Assembly: GCA_964512485.1 (NCBI GenBank)
Contig: CAZEHJ010000021.1
Location: 1-49,511, forward strand
DNA from: CAZEHJ01 sp964512485
GTDB taxonomy: Bacteria > Bacteroidota > Rhodothermia > Rhodothermales > UBA10348
Reading direction: 5' to 3'
DNA length: 49,511 nucleotides
A program made the translations under genes and the position numbers. Below, piece by piece: positions 41,155 through 49,325 of this stretch; the first letter of the stretch is position 1; each line of letters starts with the position of its first letter. The notes under the pieces are model-generated. The model ran no database searches. It was not told where the DNA came from and saw only the letters and a list, made by a program, of their open reading frames with translations.

Positions 41155-42864
41155 TCAGACTTCGCCGTGAGGGCCGAAAGACTCAAGTACTTCGGTGTAG
41201 CGACGCAGAAACGATGATGCCATGGCCCCATCGATGATGCGGTGATCGTAGGACAGGGATACATACATCATGCTGCGGATCGCAATTGTGTCTCCGATGA
41301 GCGGATCCTCCATGACGACCGCTTTCTTCTTGATTGCTCCCGTTGCCAGAATGCCGACCTGAGGCTGATTGATGATGGGCGTTCCCATAATCGAACCGAG
41401 TGAACCGACATTTGTGACCGTAAACGTCCCACCGGACAGCTCATCTGGCTGAAGTTGTTTGCTTCGGGCCCTATTTGCGAGATCCGCAGCGGAGTGTGCC
41501 ATGCCGATCACATTTTTCTGACCCGCATGACGAATGACCGGAGCCACGAGGCCGGTGTCCCCTATCGCCACGGCGATATTTACATGGTAGTCCTTGCGAA
41601 CGTGGATCTCCTTACCCTGAACAGAGGAGTTCATCACAGGATGATCCTTGAGAGCCTCAACCGCGGCAAACACGAAAAAGGGCGTGTAGGTCAGCTTGAT
41701 TCCTTCCCGTGCCTGGAACGCCGCCTTGTTCGCTTCCCGAAGTCTAACCAGATTGGTCACATCAACTTCAGCAAACGAGGTAACATGTGCCGAGGTCGAC
41801 TTGGAACGGACCATGTGTTCGGCAATGATCTGCCGCATTCGATCCATTTGAACAATTTCTGTTCGTCCTGACTCTCCGGCCACCGTGGGTGTAGGCTCGA
41901 ATGAGGCCTGAGGCCTGGAGGCCGGTGCGGCGCTCGGCATCGCCGGCGAAGCGGCTGCTGCCGCACCTCGGTTCTGCAAATACGCCATCACGTCTGCCTT
42001 GGTGACCCGGGATTCTCTTCCGGAACCGGATATGACAGACAATTCTTGAATCGAGAGCCCTTCTTTTTCAGCGATGGATCGCACCAACGGTGAAAAGAAC
42101 TCTCCCGCGGGACCCGTGCGCGGAATCGGGGCGCCATCACCGCTCGGCACGGGGACGGAAACGGCCGGGGCAGCAGGAGCTGCGACCTGTTGCTGGACTG
42201 CTGCGGGAACTGCGGCCGCTACCGGCGCCGAGGCGGTCGAAGCAACGCCACCAGATGAAGCGATGACAGCTATTCGCGTTCCCACATCAACCGTTTCGCC
42301 TTCGGGCACCAGGATCTCCTGTACGATGCCTGCTGCAGGCGATGGAACTTCTGTATCCACCTTGTCAGTCGCGATCTCCAGAAGCGTCTCATCCAATTCA
42401 ATTTCGTCTCCCGGTTGCTTGCTCCAGACAAGGACCGTTCCCTCCATGATGCTTTCGCCCATTTTGGGCATCAGCACGTCAACGCCTTCGCCTGAGGAAG
42501 CAGGGGCGGCTTCGGGGGCCGGTGCAGACTCTTCGACCGCAACGGGTACGTCAGCTTCGACAACCGGTAAGGCTGCGGGCGCTGGCTCAGAAACGACGGA
42601 ATCAGAAACGACGGCATCTGACACTTCAGTTTCGATTACGGCGATAACCGTTCCCACATCAACCGTCGCACCCTCCTCGACCTTGACTTCTGTGAGAACA
42701 CCGGCCGCCGGTGAAGGCACCTCGGTATCCACTTTGTCCGTTCCAATCTCGAGAAGGGTTTCATCGAGCTCGACCGTATCGCCGGGCTTTTTTACCCATT
42801 CGATGACGGTGCCTTCTGTGATGCTCTCGCCCATCTTGGGCATCGAAACTTCAACTTTGGCCAT
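41155..42864 (-). CDS. Dihydrolipoamide acyltransferase (2-oxoacid dehydrogenase E2), two lipoyl domains
   Basis: From ATG 42864 this encodes 569 aa. Lipoyl domain 1 (1-80) has its lipoyl lysine in EIGTDKVDTEVPS (Lys44); lipoyl domain 2 (128-203) has EIATDKVDTEVPS (Lys168). Ala/Pro/Val-rich linkers separate them. A peripheral-subunit-binding domain (about 270-310, SPLVRSIAEKEGLSIQEL) binds E1/E3, and the catalytic domain ends with the acyltransferase motif SLSYDHRIIDGAMASSFL. It accepts the acyl group from E1 and passes it to CoA. It most likely works with the fused E1 at 19.1 kb (branched-chain or pyruvate). The first linker contains a 15-bp DNA repeat (VVSDSVVSE). Codons upstream to 42915 are open but the domain begins at ATG 42864. 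Confidence 0.93.
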   Translation of the reverse strand: MAKVEVSMPKMGESITEGTVIEWVKKPGDTVELDETLLEIGTDKVDTEVPSPAAGVLTEVKVEEGATVDVGTVIAVIETEVSDAVVSDSVVSEPAPAALPVVEADVPVAVEESAPAPEAAPASSGEGVDVLMPKMGESIMEGTVLVWSKQPGDEIELDETLLEIATDKVDTEVPSPAAGIVQEILVPEGETVDVGTRIAVIASSGGVASTASAPVAAAVPAAVQQQVAAPAAPAVSVPVPSGDGAPIPRTGPAGEFFSPLVRSIAEKEGLSIQELSVISGSGRESRVTKADVMAYLQNRGAAAAASPAMPSAAPASRPQASFEPTPTVAGESGRTEIVQMDRMRQIIAEHMVRSKSTSAHVTSFAEVDVTNLVRLREANKAAFQAREGIKLTYTPFFVFAAVEALKDHPVMNSSVQGKEIHVRKDYHVNIAVAIGDTGLVAPVIRHAGQKNVIGMAHSAADLANRARSKQLQPDELSGGTFTVTNVGSLGSIMGTPIINQPQVGILATGAIKKKAVVMEDPLIGDTIAIRSMMYVSLSYDHRIIDGAMASSFLRRYTEVLESFGPHGEV

Positions 42865-42966
42865 GAGAATGCGATTCGGTTTTTGTTTGCGGATGCGTCC
42901 CCGAGGGGAGCCCATCCGGATAGCGGAAGATTAATTCCGTTCGCGAACGAAAGTCTGATACGCTTC

Positions 42967-43003
42967 GGGGCCGATCTGTTTCAATCAGAACCAGATCGGC
43001 CCC
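42967..43003 (-). terminator. 12-bp perfect hairpin after the pyrophosphatase gene
   Basis: GGGGCCGATCTG (42967-42978) and CAGATCGGCCCC (42992-43003) pair perfectly around a 13-nt loop, 24 bp past the pyrophosphatase stop. There is no T-run on the minus strand, so it is an mRNA-stabilising or Rho-assisted 3' structure as much as a terminator. The E2 gene follows on the same strand. Confidence 0.55.
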
Positions 43004-43026
43004 AGAACGCACTTTTCTGTATCAGG

Positions 43027-45114
43027 TCAGGCAATCAGCGGAGCAATGACCAGGGCCACAACCGCGATAAGCTTGATCAGGATATTGAGCGAAGGACCTG
43101 AGGTATCCTTGAAAGGATCGCCAACAGTATCGCCGACGACGGCTGCTTTGTGGGCTTCGGATCCTTTGCCATACTCCTTGCCATCGATCGTAATTCCGCC
43201 TTCGATCATCTTCTTCGCGTTGTCCCAGGCTCCACCAGCATTGGACTGGAAAATGGCGAAGAGCACTCCCGACACGGTTACGCCGGCAAGCAAACCACCC
43301 AACATATTTTTGTCGATGAACCCTATAACAACCGGCACCAGGATGGCGAGAAGTCCGGGAAGAACCATCTCGCGGATGGCTGCATCAGTAGAGATCTCGA
43401 CACATCGTTTCGAGTCAGGTTTAGCCGTGCCTTCCCTCAGTCCAGGAATCTCAGCGAACTGACGACCAACTTCTTTGATCATATCCGCAGCGGCACGACC
43501 GACGGCACCCATCGCCATCGCAGAGAAAACGTACGGCAGCATCGCTCCGAGAAGAAGACCAGCGAGAATCTTGGGATTTGCAACGTCGATGTTCTCGACA
43601 CCCGCCTGCTGCATGAACGCTGCAAACAAACCGAGAGCTGTGAGCGCTGCAGAACCGATCGCAAATCCTTTGCCGATCGCTGCCGTCGTGTTTCCAACAG
43701 CGTCGAGCTTGTCAGTGCGTTCGCGCACTTCGGCGGGAAGTTCAGCCATTTCCGCAATTCCACCGGCGTTGTCTGCAATCGGACCGTAGGCGTCTACTGC
43801 CAACTGAATTCCGGTAACTGACAGCATTCCGACGGCAGCGATCGCGATACCATAAAGACCCGCGAAAGTAAACGCTCCAATAATGGCCAGCGCCAGAACG
43901 ACAGCAGGAATACCTGTAGAAAACATACCGACTCCGAGTCCGGCGATAATATTCGTTGCAGATCCCGTGACAGACTGATTCGCGATTCCCGTAACAGGCT
44001 TCTTGTCCGTGGCTGTGTAATACTCTGTGACCAGACCAATGACGGTTCCGGCGGCCAGACCGATTACGACGGCGAAAAAGACGCCCATCGCCGAATACTC
44101 CATATCGCCCACTGACCAGCTTTCAGGCAACATGATAGTTATGATGAAATACGACAGAACCGCCATCAGACCTGCGGCGCCAAATTCGCCGATGTTCAAG
44201 GCATGCTGCGGATTGCCACCTTCTTTGGTTTTGACAAAGAATGAACCTGCTATCGAGACAACGATTCCGACTCCGGCAAGAACCAGAGGAAGGATGATCG
44301 GGCTCAACTCACCTACGGCACTCGAAGCCATCGCCGGAACAGACAGAAAGGCGGTACCCAGAACCATGGTTCCGATAATCGATCCGACATAGCTTTCGAA
44401 CAGATCAGCGCCCATTCCTGCAACATCACCCACGTTGTCACCAACATTATCGGCGATTGTTGCCGGGTTGCGCGGGTCATCTTCCGGGATGCCTTCGTAG
44501 ACTTTACCGGCGAGATCAGCACCTACGTCAGCCGCCTTGGTATAGATACCACCACCGACACGGGCAAAAAGAGCAATCGATGACGCACCCAGTGAAAAGC
44601 CAGAGATCACTCCAACTATTTTGGTGACGTCCCACACTGTCATGCTGTCGTACGCGACAAACAGGCTTCCGAGTCCGAGGACCCCGAGACCAACCACGCT
44701 GAGACCCATGACGAGACCCCCTGAAAACGCGACGTTCAGAGCCGGAGCAAGTCCGGTACGGGCAGCCTGGGTGGTTCGAACATTCGCCTTGGTGGCAACA
44801 GTCATTCCTACGAAACCGGCGAGCGCACTACAGAAAGCTCCGACGACAAACGAAACTGCGATCATCCAGGAGGACTCGGGCTGACTTGCGTTGGCAAACG
44901 CCAGCAACGCTCCCACCACGAGCACGAAAATGACCAGGACTCTGTATTCCTGACGCAAAAAAGCACGCGCACCTTCGGCGATCGCCTGGGCAAGCTCTTC
45001 CATGAGCTCGGTGCCCACGTCCTGTTTGGCGACCCACTTCGCACGGGTGTAGGCGTATAAAAGCGCCAAAATACCCGTTACAGGGACCAGATAAGTCAAA
45101 GTTGCAATATCCAT
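43027..45114 (-). CDS. hppA: Membrane-bound ion-translocating pyrophosphatase (K+-dependent type)
   Basis: This 695-aa integral membrane protein has about 15-16 helices. It hydrolyses cytosolic PPi and pumps H+ or Na+ out. The substrate site motifs are DVGADLAGKVYEGIPEDDPR with the following TIADNVGDNVGDVAGMGADL, and AAVVGDTVGDPFKDTSGPS near the C-terminus. The position that separates K+-dependent (Ala) from K+-independent (Lys) enzymes reads GNTTAAIGKGF, so this is the K+-dependent type. Whether it pumps H+ or Na+ was not resolved from the gate residues. It pulls PPi-releasing synthesis forward and conserves energy. A TATTTTTG promoter element lies upstream and a 12-bp hairpin after the stop. 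Confidence 0.96.
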   Translation of the reverse strand: MDIATLTYLVPVTGILALLYAYTRAKWVAKQDVGTELMEELAQAIAEGARAFLRQEYRVLVIFVLVVGALLAFANASQPESSWMIAVSFVVGAFCSALAGFVGMTVATKANVRTTQAARTGLAPALNVAFSGGLVMGLSVVGLGVLGLGSLFVAYDSMTVWDVTKIVGVISGFSLGASSIALFARVGGGIYTKAADVGADLAGKVYEGIPEDDPRNPATIADNVGDNVGDVAGMGADLFESYVGSIIGTMVLGTAFLSVPAMASSAVGELSPIILPLVLAGVGIVVSIAGSFFVKTKEGGNPQHALNIGEFGAAGLMAVLSYFIITIMLPESWSVGDMEYSAMGVFFAVVIGLAAGTVIGLVTEYYTATDKKPVTGIANQSVTGSATNIIAGLGVGMFSTGIPAVVLALAIIGAFTFAGLYGIAIAAVGMLSVTGIQLAVDAYGPIADNAGGIAEMAELPAEVRERTDKLDAVGNTTAAIGKGFAIGSAALTALGLFAAFMQQAGVENIDVANPKILAGLLLGAMLPYVFSAMAMGAVGRAAADMIKEVGRQFAEIPGLREGTAKPDSKRCVEISTDAAIREMVLPGLLAILVPVVIGFIDKNMLGGLLAGVTVSGVLFAIFQSNAGGAWDNAKKMIEGGITIDGKEYGKGSEAHKAAVVGDTVGDPFKDTSGPSLNILIKLIAVVALVIAPLIA

Positions 45115-45181
45115 GGGGATGGAAATCCTCCGAATTTAGAAGAGCCGTCGGCTCCGAGGTGGAGATGAGAAAATCAATCCG

Positions 45182-45189
45182 CAAAAATA
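45182..45189 (-). promoter_or_regulatory. TATTTTTG, candidate -7 element for the pyrophosphatase gene
   Basis: On the minus strand TATTTTTG exactly matches TAnnTTTG, about 70 bp upstream of the pyrophosphatase ATG. The -33 region is weak. The leader between them includes GAGCCG-T-CGGCTC (about 45142-45154). Confidence 0.5.
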
Positions 45190-45259
45190 CCGTTCTGGAG
45201 GGTATTTAGACACCGATTAACCAATTATTCGAGGGGACTTTTCATTGCGCACCCATTTA

Positions 45260-45279
45260 AATCGGAAGCGCTTCCGATT
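45260..45279. repeat. 20-bp perfect palindrome AATCGGAAGCGCTTCCGATT
   Basis: A gapless 20-bp palindrome lies between the beta-propeller gene stop (45297) and the pyrophosphatase promoter. The centre AAGCGCTT has the AAnCGnTT form common in LacI-family operators. On the minus strand it could also fold as a short hairpin after the propeller gene, but a gapless palindrome makes a poor RNA loop. Confidence 0.5.
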
Positions 45280-45296
45280 CGGCAGCATTCCGCGCT

Positions 45297-46217
45297 TTAA
45301 TGGGGCTTGAGATGGATCAATCCTCGGGATGTCCCAACCCACACCGAACCATCCCTCCCGATCGCGATGTCAAAAACGGTGCGTTCGTCGAATACTCCGT
45401 CCGCATTGAGCCGGCTCCACCTGCCATCGCCGAAAAACCAGACACTTCCTTCGCCTGAATCCTCTTCCGAAACCGCCCATATCTTCCCTTCTGCGTCCTC
45501 GGCCACCGGCCTGAGATCTTCAGCAACAGAATGCCACTCGAACGTAGCACCTCGCATCGCCGCGGCACCCCTTGTCCTGCTTCCGAACCATATCTGACCA
45601 TTTGCGGCTTCGAGAATGGATCCGAAGTTCACGTCGGGAAAGAGCACTTCAACTGAATCCTCTTTCATCTTCACCAGGCCTCTTCGACACGCGAACCATT
45701 TCACGCCACTGCGATCTTCCCACGCAGAATGAACAACCTGATGAGAGAGCCCGTTCGCCTGACTGTAGACGGTCCATTCATCGTGGTCATAATACCCTCC
45801 TCCTCCGTTGGCACCGAACCAGACGGTTGAGTCCGTTTTTGCGGCCAGATCAAAGATGATGCGAGGCTGCAGCCAATCGAGGTCCGTGATTGTGGCCCAC
45901 GCTTCTGACGCATAAACAGAAACTCCCGCCGGGCCAGACACCCAGATCCGGCCTGCAGCGTCTTCAATAATGTCAGTGGCGCCGTTGGAGAGCATTCCGT
46001 CTTCGGCTGTAAAGGCTTCCCATTCATCATGGACGAGTCTTCCGACACCTTCGCGCGTGCCAGCCCAGACCGCCCCATGACTGTCGACCATAACAGAGCG
46101 TACTTCATCAGCAGGAAGTCCGTCCTCGGCGAGAAGCACTGAAACGCGCCAGTCCTGGGCGAGGATCGGGCGGGTACAAAACAGTACGATCAGAATCAGA
46201 ATCGGATGTTTACTCAC
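45297..46217 (-). CDS. Exported beta-propeller (two-component-regulator propeller-type) protein
   Basis: This encodes 306 aa from GTG 46217. Residues 1-20 are a signal peptide (HPILILIVLFCTRPILA before QDW). The remainder is repeated propeller blades with the Reg_prop pattern, for example VRSVMVDSHGAVWAGTREGVGRL, ATDIIEDAAGRIWVSGPAGVSVY and VFDIAIGRDGSVWVGTSRGLIHL. These blades usually form the sensor part of hybrid two-component systems; here there is no kinase or DNA-binding domain after them, so it is a free periplasmic or secreted propeller. Its 5' end lies in the 55 bp duplicated around the N gap at 46246, so the start should be checked in a better assembly. Confidence 0.85.
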   Translation of the reverse strand: MSKHPILILIVLFCTRPILAQDWRVSVLLAEDGLPADEVRSVMVDSHGAVWAGTREGVGRLVHDEWEAFTAEDGMLSNGATDIIEDAAGRIWVSGPAGVSVYASEAWATITDLDWLQPRIIFDLAAKTDSTVWFGANGGGGYYDHDEWTVYSQANGLSHQVVHSAWEDRSGVKWFACRRGLVKMKEDSVEVLFPDVNFGSILEAANGQIWFGSRTRGAAAMRGATFEWHSVAEDLRPVAEDAEGKIWAVSEEDSGEGSVWFFGDGRWSRLNADGVFDERTVFDIAIGRDGSVWVGTSRGLIHLKPH

Positions 46218-46400
46218 TAAAAGCAGCGTATGGGTGGATAGTATTNNNNNNNNNNNNNNNNNNNNNNNNNNNNNNNNNNNNNNNNNNNNNNNNNNNNNNN
46301 NNNNNNNNNNNNNNNNNNNNNNNNNNNNNNNNNNNNNNNNNNNNNCAGAATCAGAATCGGATGTTTACTCACTAAAAGCAGCGTATGGGTGGATAGTATT
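46191..46400. repeat. 55-bp exact duplication flanking an N gap
   Basis: Bases 46191-46245 and 46346-46400 are identical and abut a run of exactly 100 N. The copy covers the start of the propeller gene. As at 15.3 kb this looks like overlapping contig ends joined by a fixed gap. Confidence 0.85.
46246..46345. other. Assembly gap (100 N)
   Basis: Undetermined bases between the propeller gene and the SUI1 gene. The readable DNA to 46539 shows no clear promoter or further gene, apart from a CCCCTGCCCGGTCGGGGG-type GC-rich stretch near 46489. Confidence 0.95.
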
Positions 46401-46539
46401 CATTCGGGGCAAATCCACGCTGCGAATTAAACGTCAACATGGAAGAGTGTATCAAAGACTTTATTAGATTGCCTGAGTTTCCCTTCCACCCCTGCCCGGT
46501 CGGGGGAATGAGCCAACCCCCACTTCTTTCCAATTACTT

Positions 46540-46797
46540 ATGTCCCTCCCACCCAACGATGGAATTGTCCGTGTAGGTCGAGAAACCAAAGGTCGACGCG
46601 GCAAGGGAGTGACCATCATAACCGGTCTTCCCGGAAGCACGGATGCCGTGAAACAGATCGCAAAACAGCTCAAGGCCCAGTGTGGAGTCGGCGGCACGGT
46701 CAAAGGACGGATCGTTGAGATTCAGGGGGATCAGCGTGATCGCCTCGTGAAAATCCTTTCTGAAAAAGGATACACTGTAAAGAAGAGCGGCGGTTGA
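46540..46797 (+). CDS. SUI1/eIF1-like translation factor (YciH family)
   Basis: This 85-aa protein carries the SUI1 fold: VRVGRETKGRRGKGVTIITG (basic strand pair), followed by KQIAKQLKAQCGVGGTVKG and VEIQGDQRDRLVKILSEKGY. Bacterial YciH proteins resemble eukaryotic eIF1 and are thought to influence start-site fidelity or initiation under stress. The N-terminal domain of longer forms is missing, so this is essentially the minimal SUI1 domain. It is a lone plus-strand gene between minus-strand clusters. No close promoter element is clear. Confidence 0.93.
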   Translation: MSLPPNDGIVRVGRETKGRRGKGVTIITGLPGSTDAVKQIAKQLKAQCGVGGTVKGRIVEIQGDQRDRLVKILSEKGYTVKKSGG

Positions 46798-46851
46798 GGT
46801 TGCGAAGTGCAGCCCATCCTTTCGGTCCACGTTCAGGGCCCGGGGGGGAAC

Positions 46852-47421
46852 TCAGTTGTTGAATCGATTCATCGTCGTCACGATGCCGTCGGTTACGAAT
46901 GCGAGAGCAGCATCGCGCGCTCGTTCGATAACCGGACCCACCAGGTCGCGCTCCTCATCTGAAAACTGGTCCAGAACGTAGTCTGCTTGCTGGCCGCGAC
47001 CGAAGTCACTGCCGATTCCAATTCTCATCCGTGGAAACGCGTTCGAATCCAGCCAGTCGATGATATCGTCGAGGCCATTGTGACCACCAGTACCACCCTT
47101 CTCCCGGATGCGCAATTTTCCCGGCGGAAGATGGATGTCATCAACGATTACCAGAATATCGGCCGGATCAAGGCGGTTTTTGCGGAGCAGTTCTTCCACC
47201 GCCAGGCCACTTCTATTCATGAATGTCTGCGGCATGGCCAGACCGAGCGGTCGACCTCTGAATCGGGTCCATGCAAGAATGGATTGCCCTTTCTGCTTGA
47301 AGTCAGCACCCGTCTTTTCAGCGATGGCATCGATGACTTCGAAACCCACGTTGTGCCGGGTCCCTTCATATTTGAGCCCGGGATTGCCGAGACCCACTAT
47401 GATTCGCTTTGGAGAAGCCAT
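46852..47421 (-). CDS. pth: Peptidyl-tRNA hydrolase
   Basis: From ATG 47421 this encodes 189 aa, the usual size. Motifs are IVGLGNPGLKYEGTRHNVGF (with catalytic His/Asn), FMNRSGLAVEELL, DILVIVDDIHLPPGKLRIR (catalytic Asp) and KGGTGGHNGLDDI. It frees tRNA from prematurely released peptidyl-tRNA. The frame is open back to 47484, but the extra 21 residues (SHFLTMFSFFSKRP) are not conserved in the family. It follows rplY, the common bacterial order prs-rplY-pth. A GC-rich hairpin stands 65 bp upstream of its start. Confidence 0.95.
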   Translation of the reverse strand: MASPKRIIVGLGNPGLKYEGTRHNVGFEVIDAIAEKTGADFKQKGQSILAWTRFRGRPLGLAMPQTFMNRSGLAVEELLRKNRLDPADILVIVDDIHLPPGKLRIREKGGTGGHNGLDDIIDWLDSNAFPRMRIGIGSDFGRGQQADYVLDQFSDEERDLVGPVIERARDAALAFVTDGIVTTMNRFNN

Positions 47422-47485
47422 GGGACGCTTGCTGAAAAAAGAGAACATCGTTAAGAAATGAGAACGCGCGTATAAACTAAACAAA

Positions 47486-47508
47486 CCGGGGCCCTGAATG
47501 GGCCCCGG
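47486..47508 (-). terminator. 9-bp GC hairpin between rplY and pth
   Basis: CCGGGGCCC (47486-47494) and GGGCCCCGG (47500-47508) pair perfectly around a 5-nt loop. On the minus strand TTTGTTTAGTTT follows. It lies 36 bp past the rplY stop and can act as a partial terminator or processing site before pth. Confidence 0.65.
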
Positions 47509-47543
47509 CCTGTCCTACTCTCAAATAGAAAGGAAAGGGCGAC

Positions 47544-48212
47544 TTACTCGGAAGCCGCGTCTTTTGCAGGTGCTCCGTCGGCAGCTGCTCCTTCTTCTCC
47601 TTCGGCTCCTTCTTCTCCCTCTTCTCCTTCGAGTCCTTCTTCGTCTTCTTCTTCTTCGATCTCGATGATCGCGCGAGGACGACGGATTGAAACGAGTGTT
47701 GAGTCAGACGGGGCCTTGATTTCGACGCCTTCGACCTTCAGATCTCTCACGAGAATAGACTCACCGATGGTGAGATCGGTCACGTCCACCGCGATGTAAT
47801 CAGGCAGATCTTTCGGGAAGCACTCAATGGCGATCTTGTGGACAAATTCCTGCTGAACGCCGCCTTCCCGGGTTCCTAGGGCAATTCCATTGAAGTGGAT
47901 CGGAATTCTCATCCTGACCAGTTCTCCCGGATGGAGCACATAGAAGTCTGCGTGGATCGGTTTGTCCGAAACCGGGTGAAAATCGACCGTTTTCAGAATG
48001 CAATCGAACGTCTTGCCATCAAGAATGACATTGACGCGATGAAACTGGTCGGTGTAGACCAAACTGCGAAGGCTGAGTTCTGGAACCTGAAAAGAGCGTG
48101 GCTCTTCGCCGTGTCCGTACAGCACGCAGGGAACTTCGTCTTCCTGGCGAGCCACTCTGGCCGCCGTTTTACCGGCTACCCTTGCTTTGGCTTCGAGCGT
48201 GATGACATCCAT
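47544..48212 (-). CDS. rplY: 50S ribosomal protein bL25 (Ctc/TL5 long form)
   Basis: This 222-aa protein has an N-terminal L25 domain (about 1-92: LEAKARVAGKTAARVARQEDEVPCVLYG, DGKTFDCILKTVDFHPVSD) that binds 5S rRNA. The TL5-type C-terminal domain follows (about 95-185: VRMRIPIHFNGIALGTREGG, IAIECFPKDLPDYIAVDVTDL). Residues about 188-222 are an acidic low-complexity tail built of EEDEEGLEGEEGEEG-like units ending in an Ala-rich stretch. Long-form L25 is normal in this group; the acidic tail is probably disordered. It sits 38 bp after prs and ahead of pth. Confidence 0.95.
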   Translation of the reverse strand: MDVITLEAKARVAGKTAARVARQEDEVPCVLYGHGEEPRSFQVPELSLRSLVYTDQFHRVNVILDGKTFDCILKTVDFHPVSDKPIHADFYVLHPGELVRMRIPIHFNGIALGTREGGVQQEFVHKIAIECFPKDLPDYIAVDVTDLTIGESILVRDLKVEGVEIKAPSDSTLVSIRRPRAIIEIEEEEDEEGLEGEEGEEGAEGEEGAAADGAPAKDAASE

Positions 48213-48250
48213 GACTGTAATACCGTTATCTATTGGTTGCTTTAATCTGA

Positions 48251-49189
48251 TTAGGACACGAACAGGCTCGAGATCGACTCGTCCGTGTATATGCGGCGTA
48301 TAGCGTCCGCAAAAATTTCTGATACACTGACGACTTGAATCTTGTCCAGGGTCCGTGTAAGGGGTATGGTATCTGTAACGATCAAGTTGGAGATGGCCGA
48401 ATCTTCAATTCGATCATAAGCCGGACCCGAAAGGATGGCGTGGGTACCCGCGGCGATGATTTCCAGGGCTCCCGCTTCGCGCAGTGCATTCGCAGCATTG
48501 GTCAGCGTGCCTGCCGTATCGATCATGTCATCGATGAGCACGACATTTTTACCTTCAACCTCCCCGATGATGTGCATGACCTCAGCCACATTCTGGGTCG
48601 GTCGTCGTTTGTCGATGATGGCGAGTCCTGCGTCAAGCTTCTTGGCGTAGGAACGAGCCATTTTCACGCTGCCAACGTCGGGCGCTACGACTACAAGATT
48701 GTCCAGATTGTTATTTCGAACCTGTTCGATGAAAACCGCCGATCCATAAAGGTGATCAACCGGCACATCGAAAAAGCCCTGAATCTGAGATGCGTGAAGA
48801 TCCATCGTGAGTACGCGATCGACTCCTGCCGTGGTAAGCATATTGGCCATCATCTTGGCCGCAATAGACACACGTGGCTGATCCTTACGCTCCTGCCGGG
48901 CGTACCCGAAATACGGAATGACGGCTGTGATGCGGCCGGAAGACGCCCGTTTGGCCGCGTCTATCATCAGAAACAATTCGAGCCAGTTATCACCGGTTGG
49001 GTGCGTGCTCTGGATCAGAAACACATCACAACCGCGAATGGACTCTTCGTAATGGACATAGATCTCTCCGTCGGAGAAATTCTTGATCTCCACTTTGCCC
49101 AGTTCCTGACCATATGCATGCGCGATGGATCGAGCCAATGCGGGATTGGAACGGCCGGCAAACAGTTTGATCGGTTGTGAATGTGTCAT
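48251..49189 (-). CDS. prs: Ribose-phosphate pyrophosphokinase
   Basis: This 312-aa PRPP synthase makes 5-phosphoribosyl diphosphate from ribose 5-phosphate and ATP for nucleotide, His and Trp synthesis. Motifs are IKLFAGRSNPALARSIAHAYG, FSDGEIYVHYEESIRGCDVF, MDLHASQIQGFFDVPVDHL (divalent-metal site), VAPDVGSVKMARSYAKKL and the PRPP loop VVLIDDMIDTAGTL. The typical length and intact allosteric regions indicate a class I enzyme. It is preceded by tRNA-Gln and followed by rplY and pth, a conserved translation/nucleotide cluster. Confidence 0.97.
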   Translation of the reverse strand: MTHSQPIKLFAGRSNPALARSIAHAYGQELGKVEIKNFSDGEIYVHYEESIRGCDVFLIQSTHPTGDNWLELFLMIDAAKRASSGRITAVIPYFGYARQERKDQPRVSIAAKMMANMLTTAGVDRVLTMDLHASQIQGFFDVPVDHLYGSAVFIEQVRNNNLDNLVVVAPDVGSVKMARSYAKKLDAGLAIIDKRRPTQNVAEVMHIIGEVEGKNVVLIDDMIDTAGTLTNAANALREAGALEIIAAGTHAILSGPAYDRIEDSAISNLIVTDTIPLTRTLDKIQVVSVSEIFADAIRRIYTDESISSLFVS

Positions 49190-49251
49190 AGTCTGTTGCG
49201 GTTCTGAAAACCGTCTCTATCATGTCCTGTCGCTTCATTCGAGCGATCCAG

Positions 49252-49325
49252 TGGTTGCCCGGGGAGGATTCGAACCTCCACCGACGGCTCCAAAGGCCGC
49301 TGTCCTGCCATTAGACGACCGGGCA
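49252..49325 (-). tRNA. tRNA-Gln (anticodon UUG)
   Basis: The minus-strand sequence folds as a tRNA. The acceptor is TGCCCGG/CCGGGCA, the anticodon stem is GCGGC/GCCGT with loop CTTTGGA (anticodon TTG), and the T arm is GGAGG-TTCGAAT-CCTCC. Discriminator A (49255) is followed by an encoded CCA (49254-49252). It is 62 bp upstream of prs on the same strand and may share its transcript. Confidence 0.95.

Noticed and set aside
48335..49180. Plus-strand frame of 281 codons
   Set aside because: It lies entirely antisense to prs, a certain gene, and shows no family motif.
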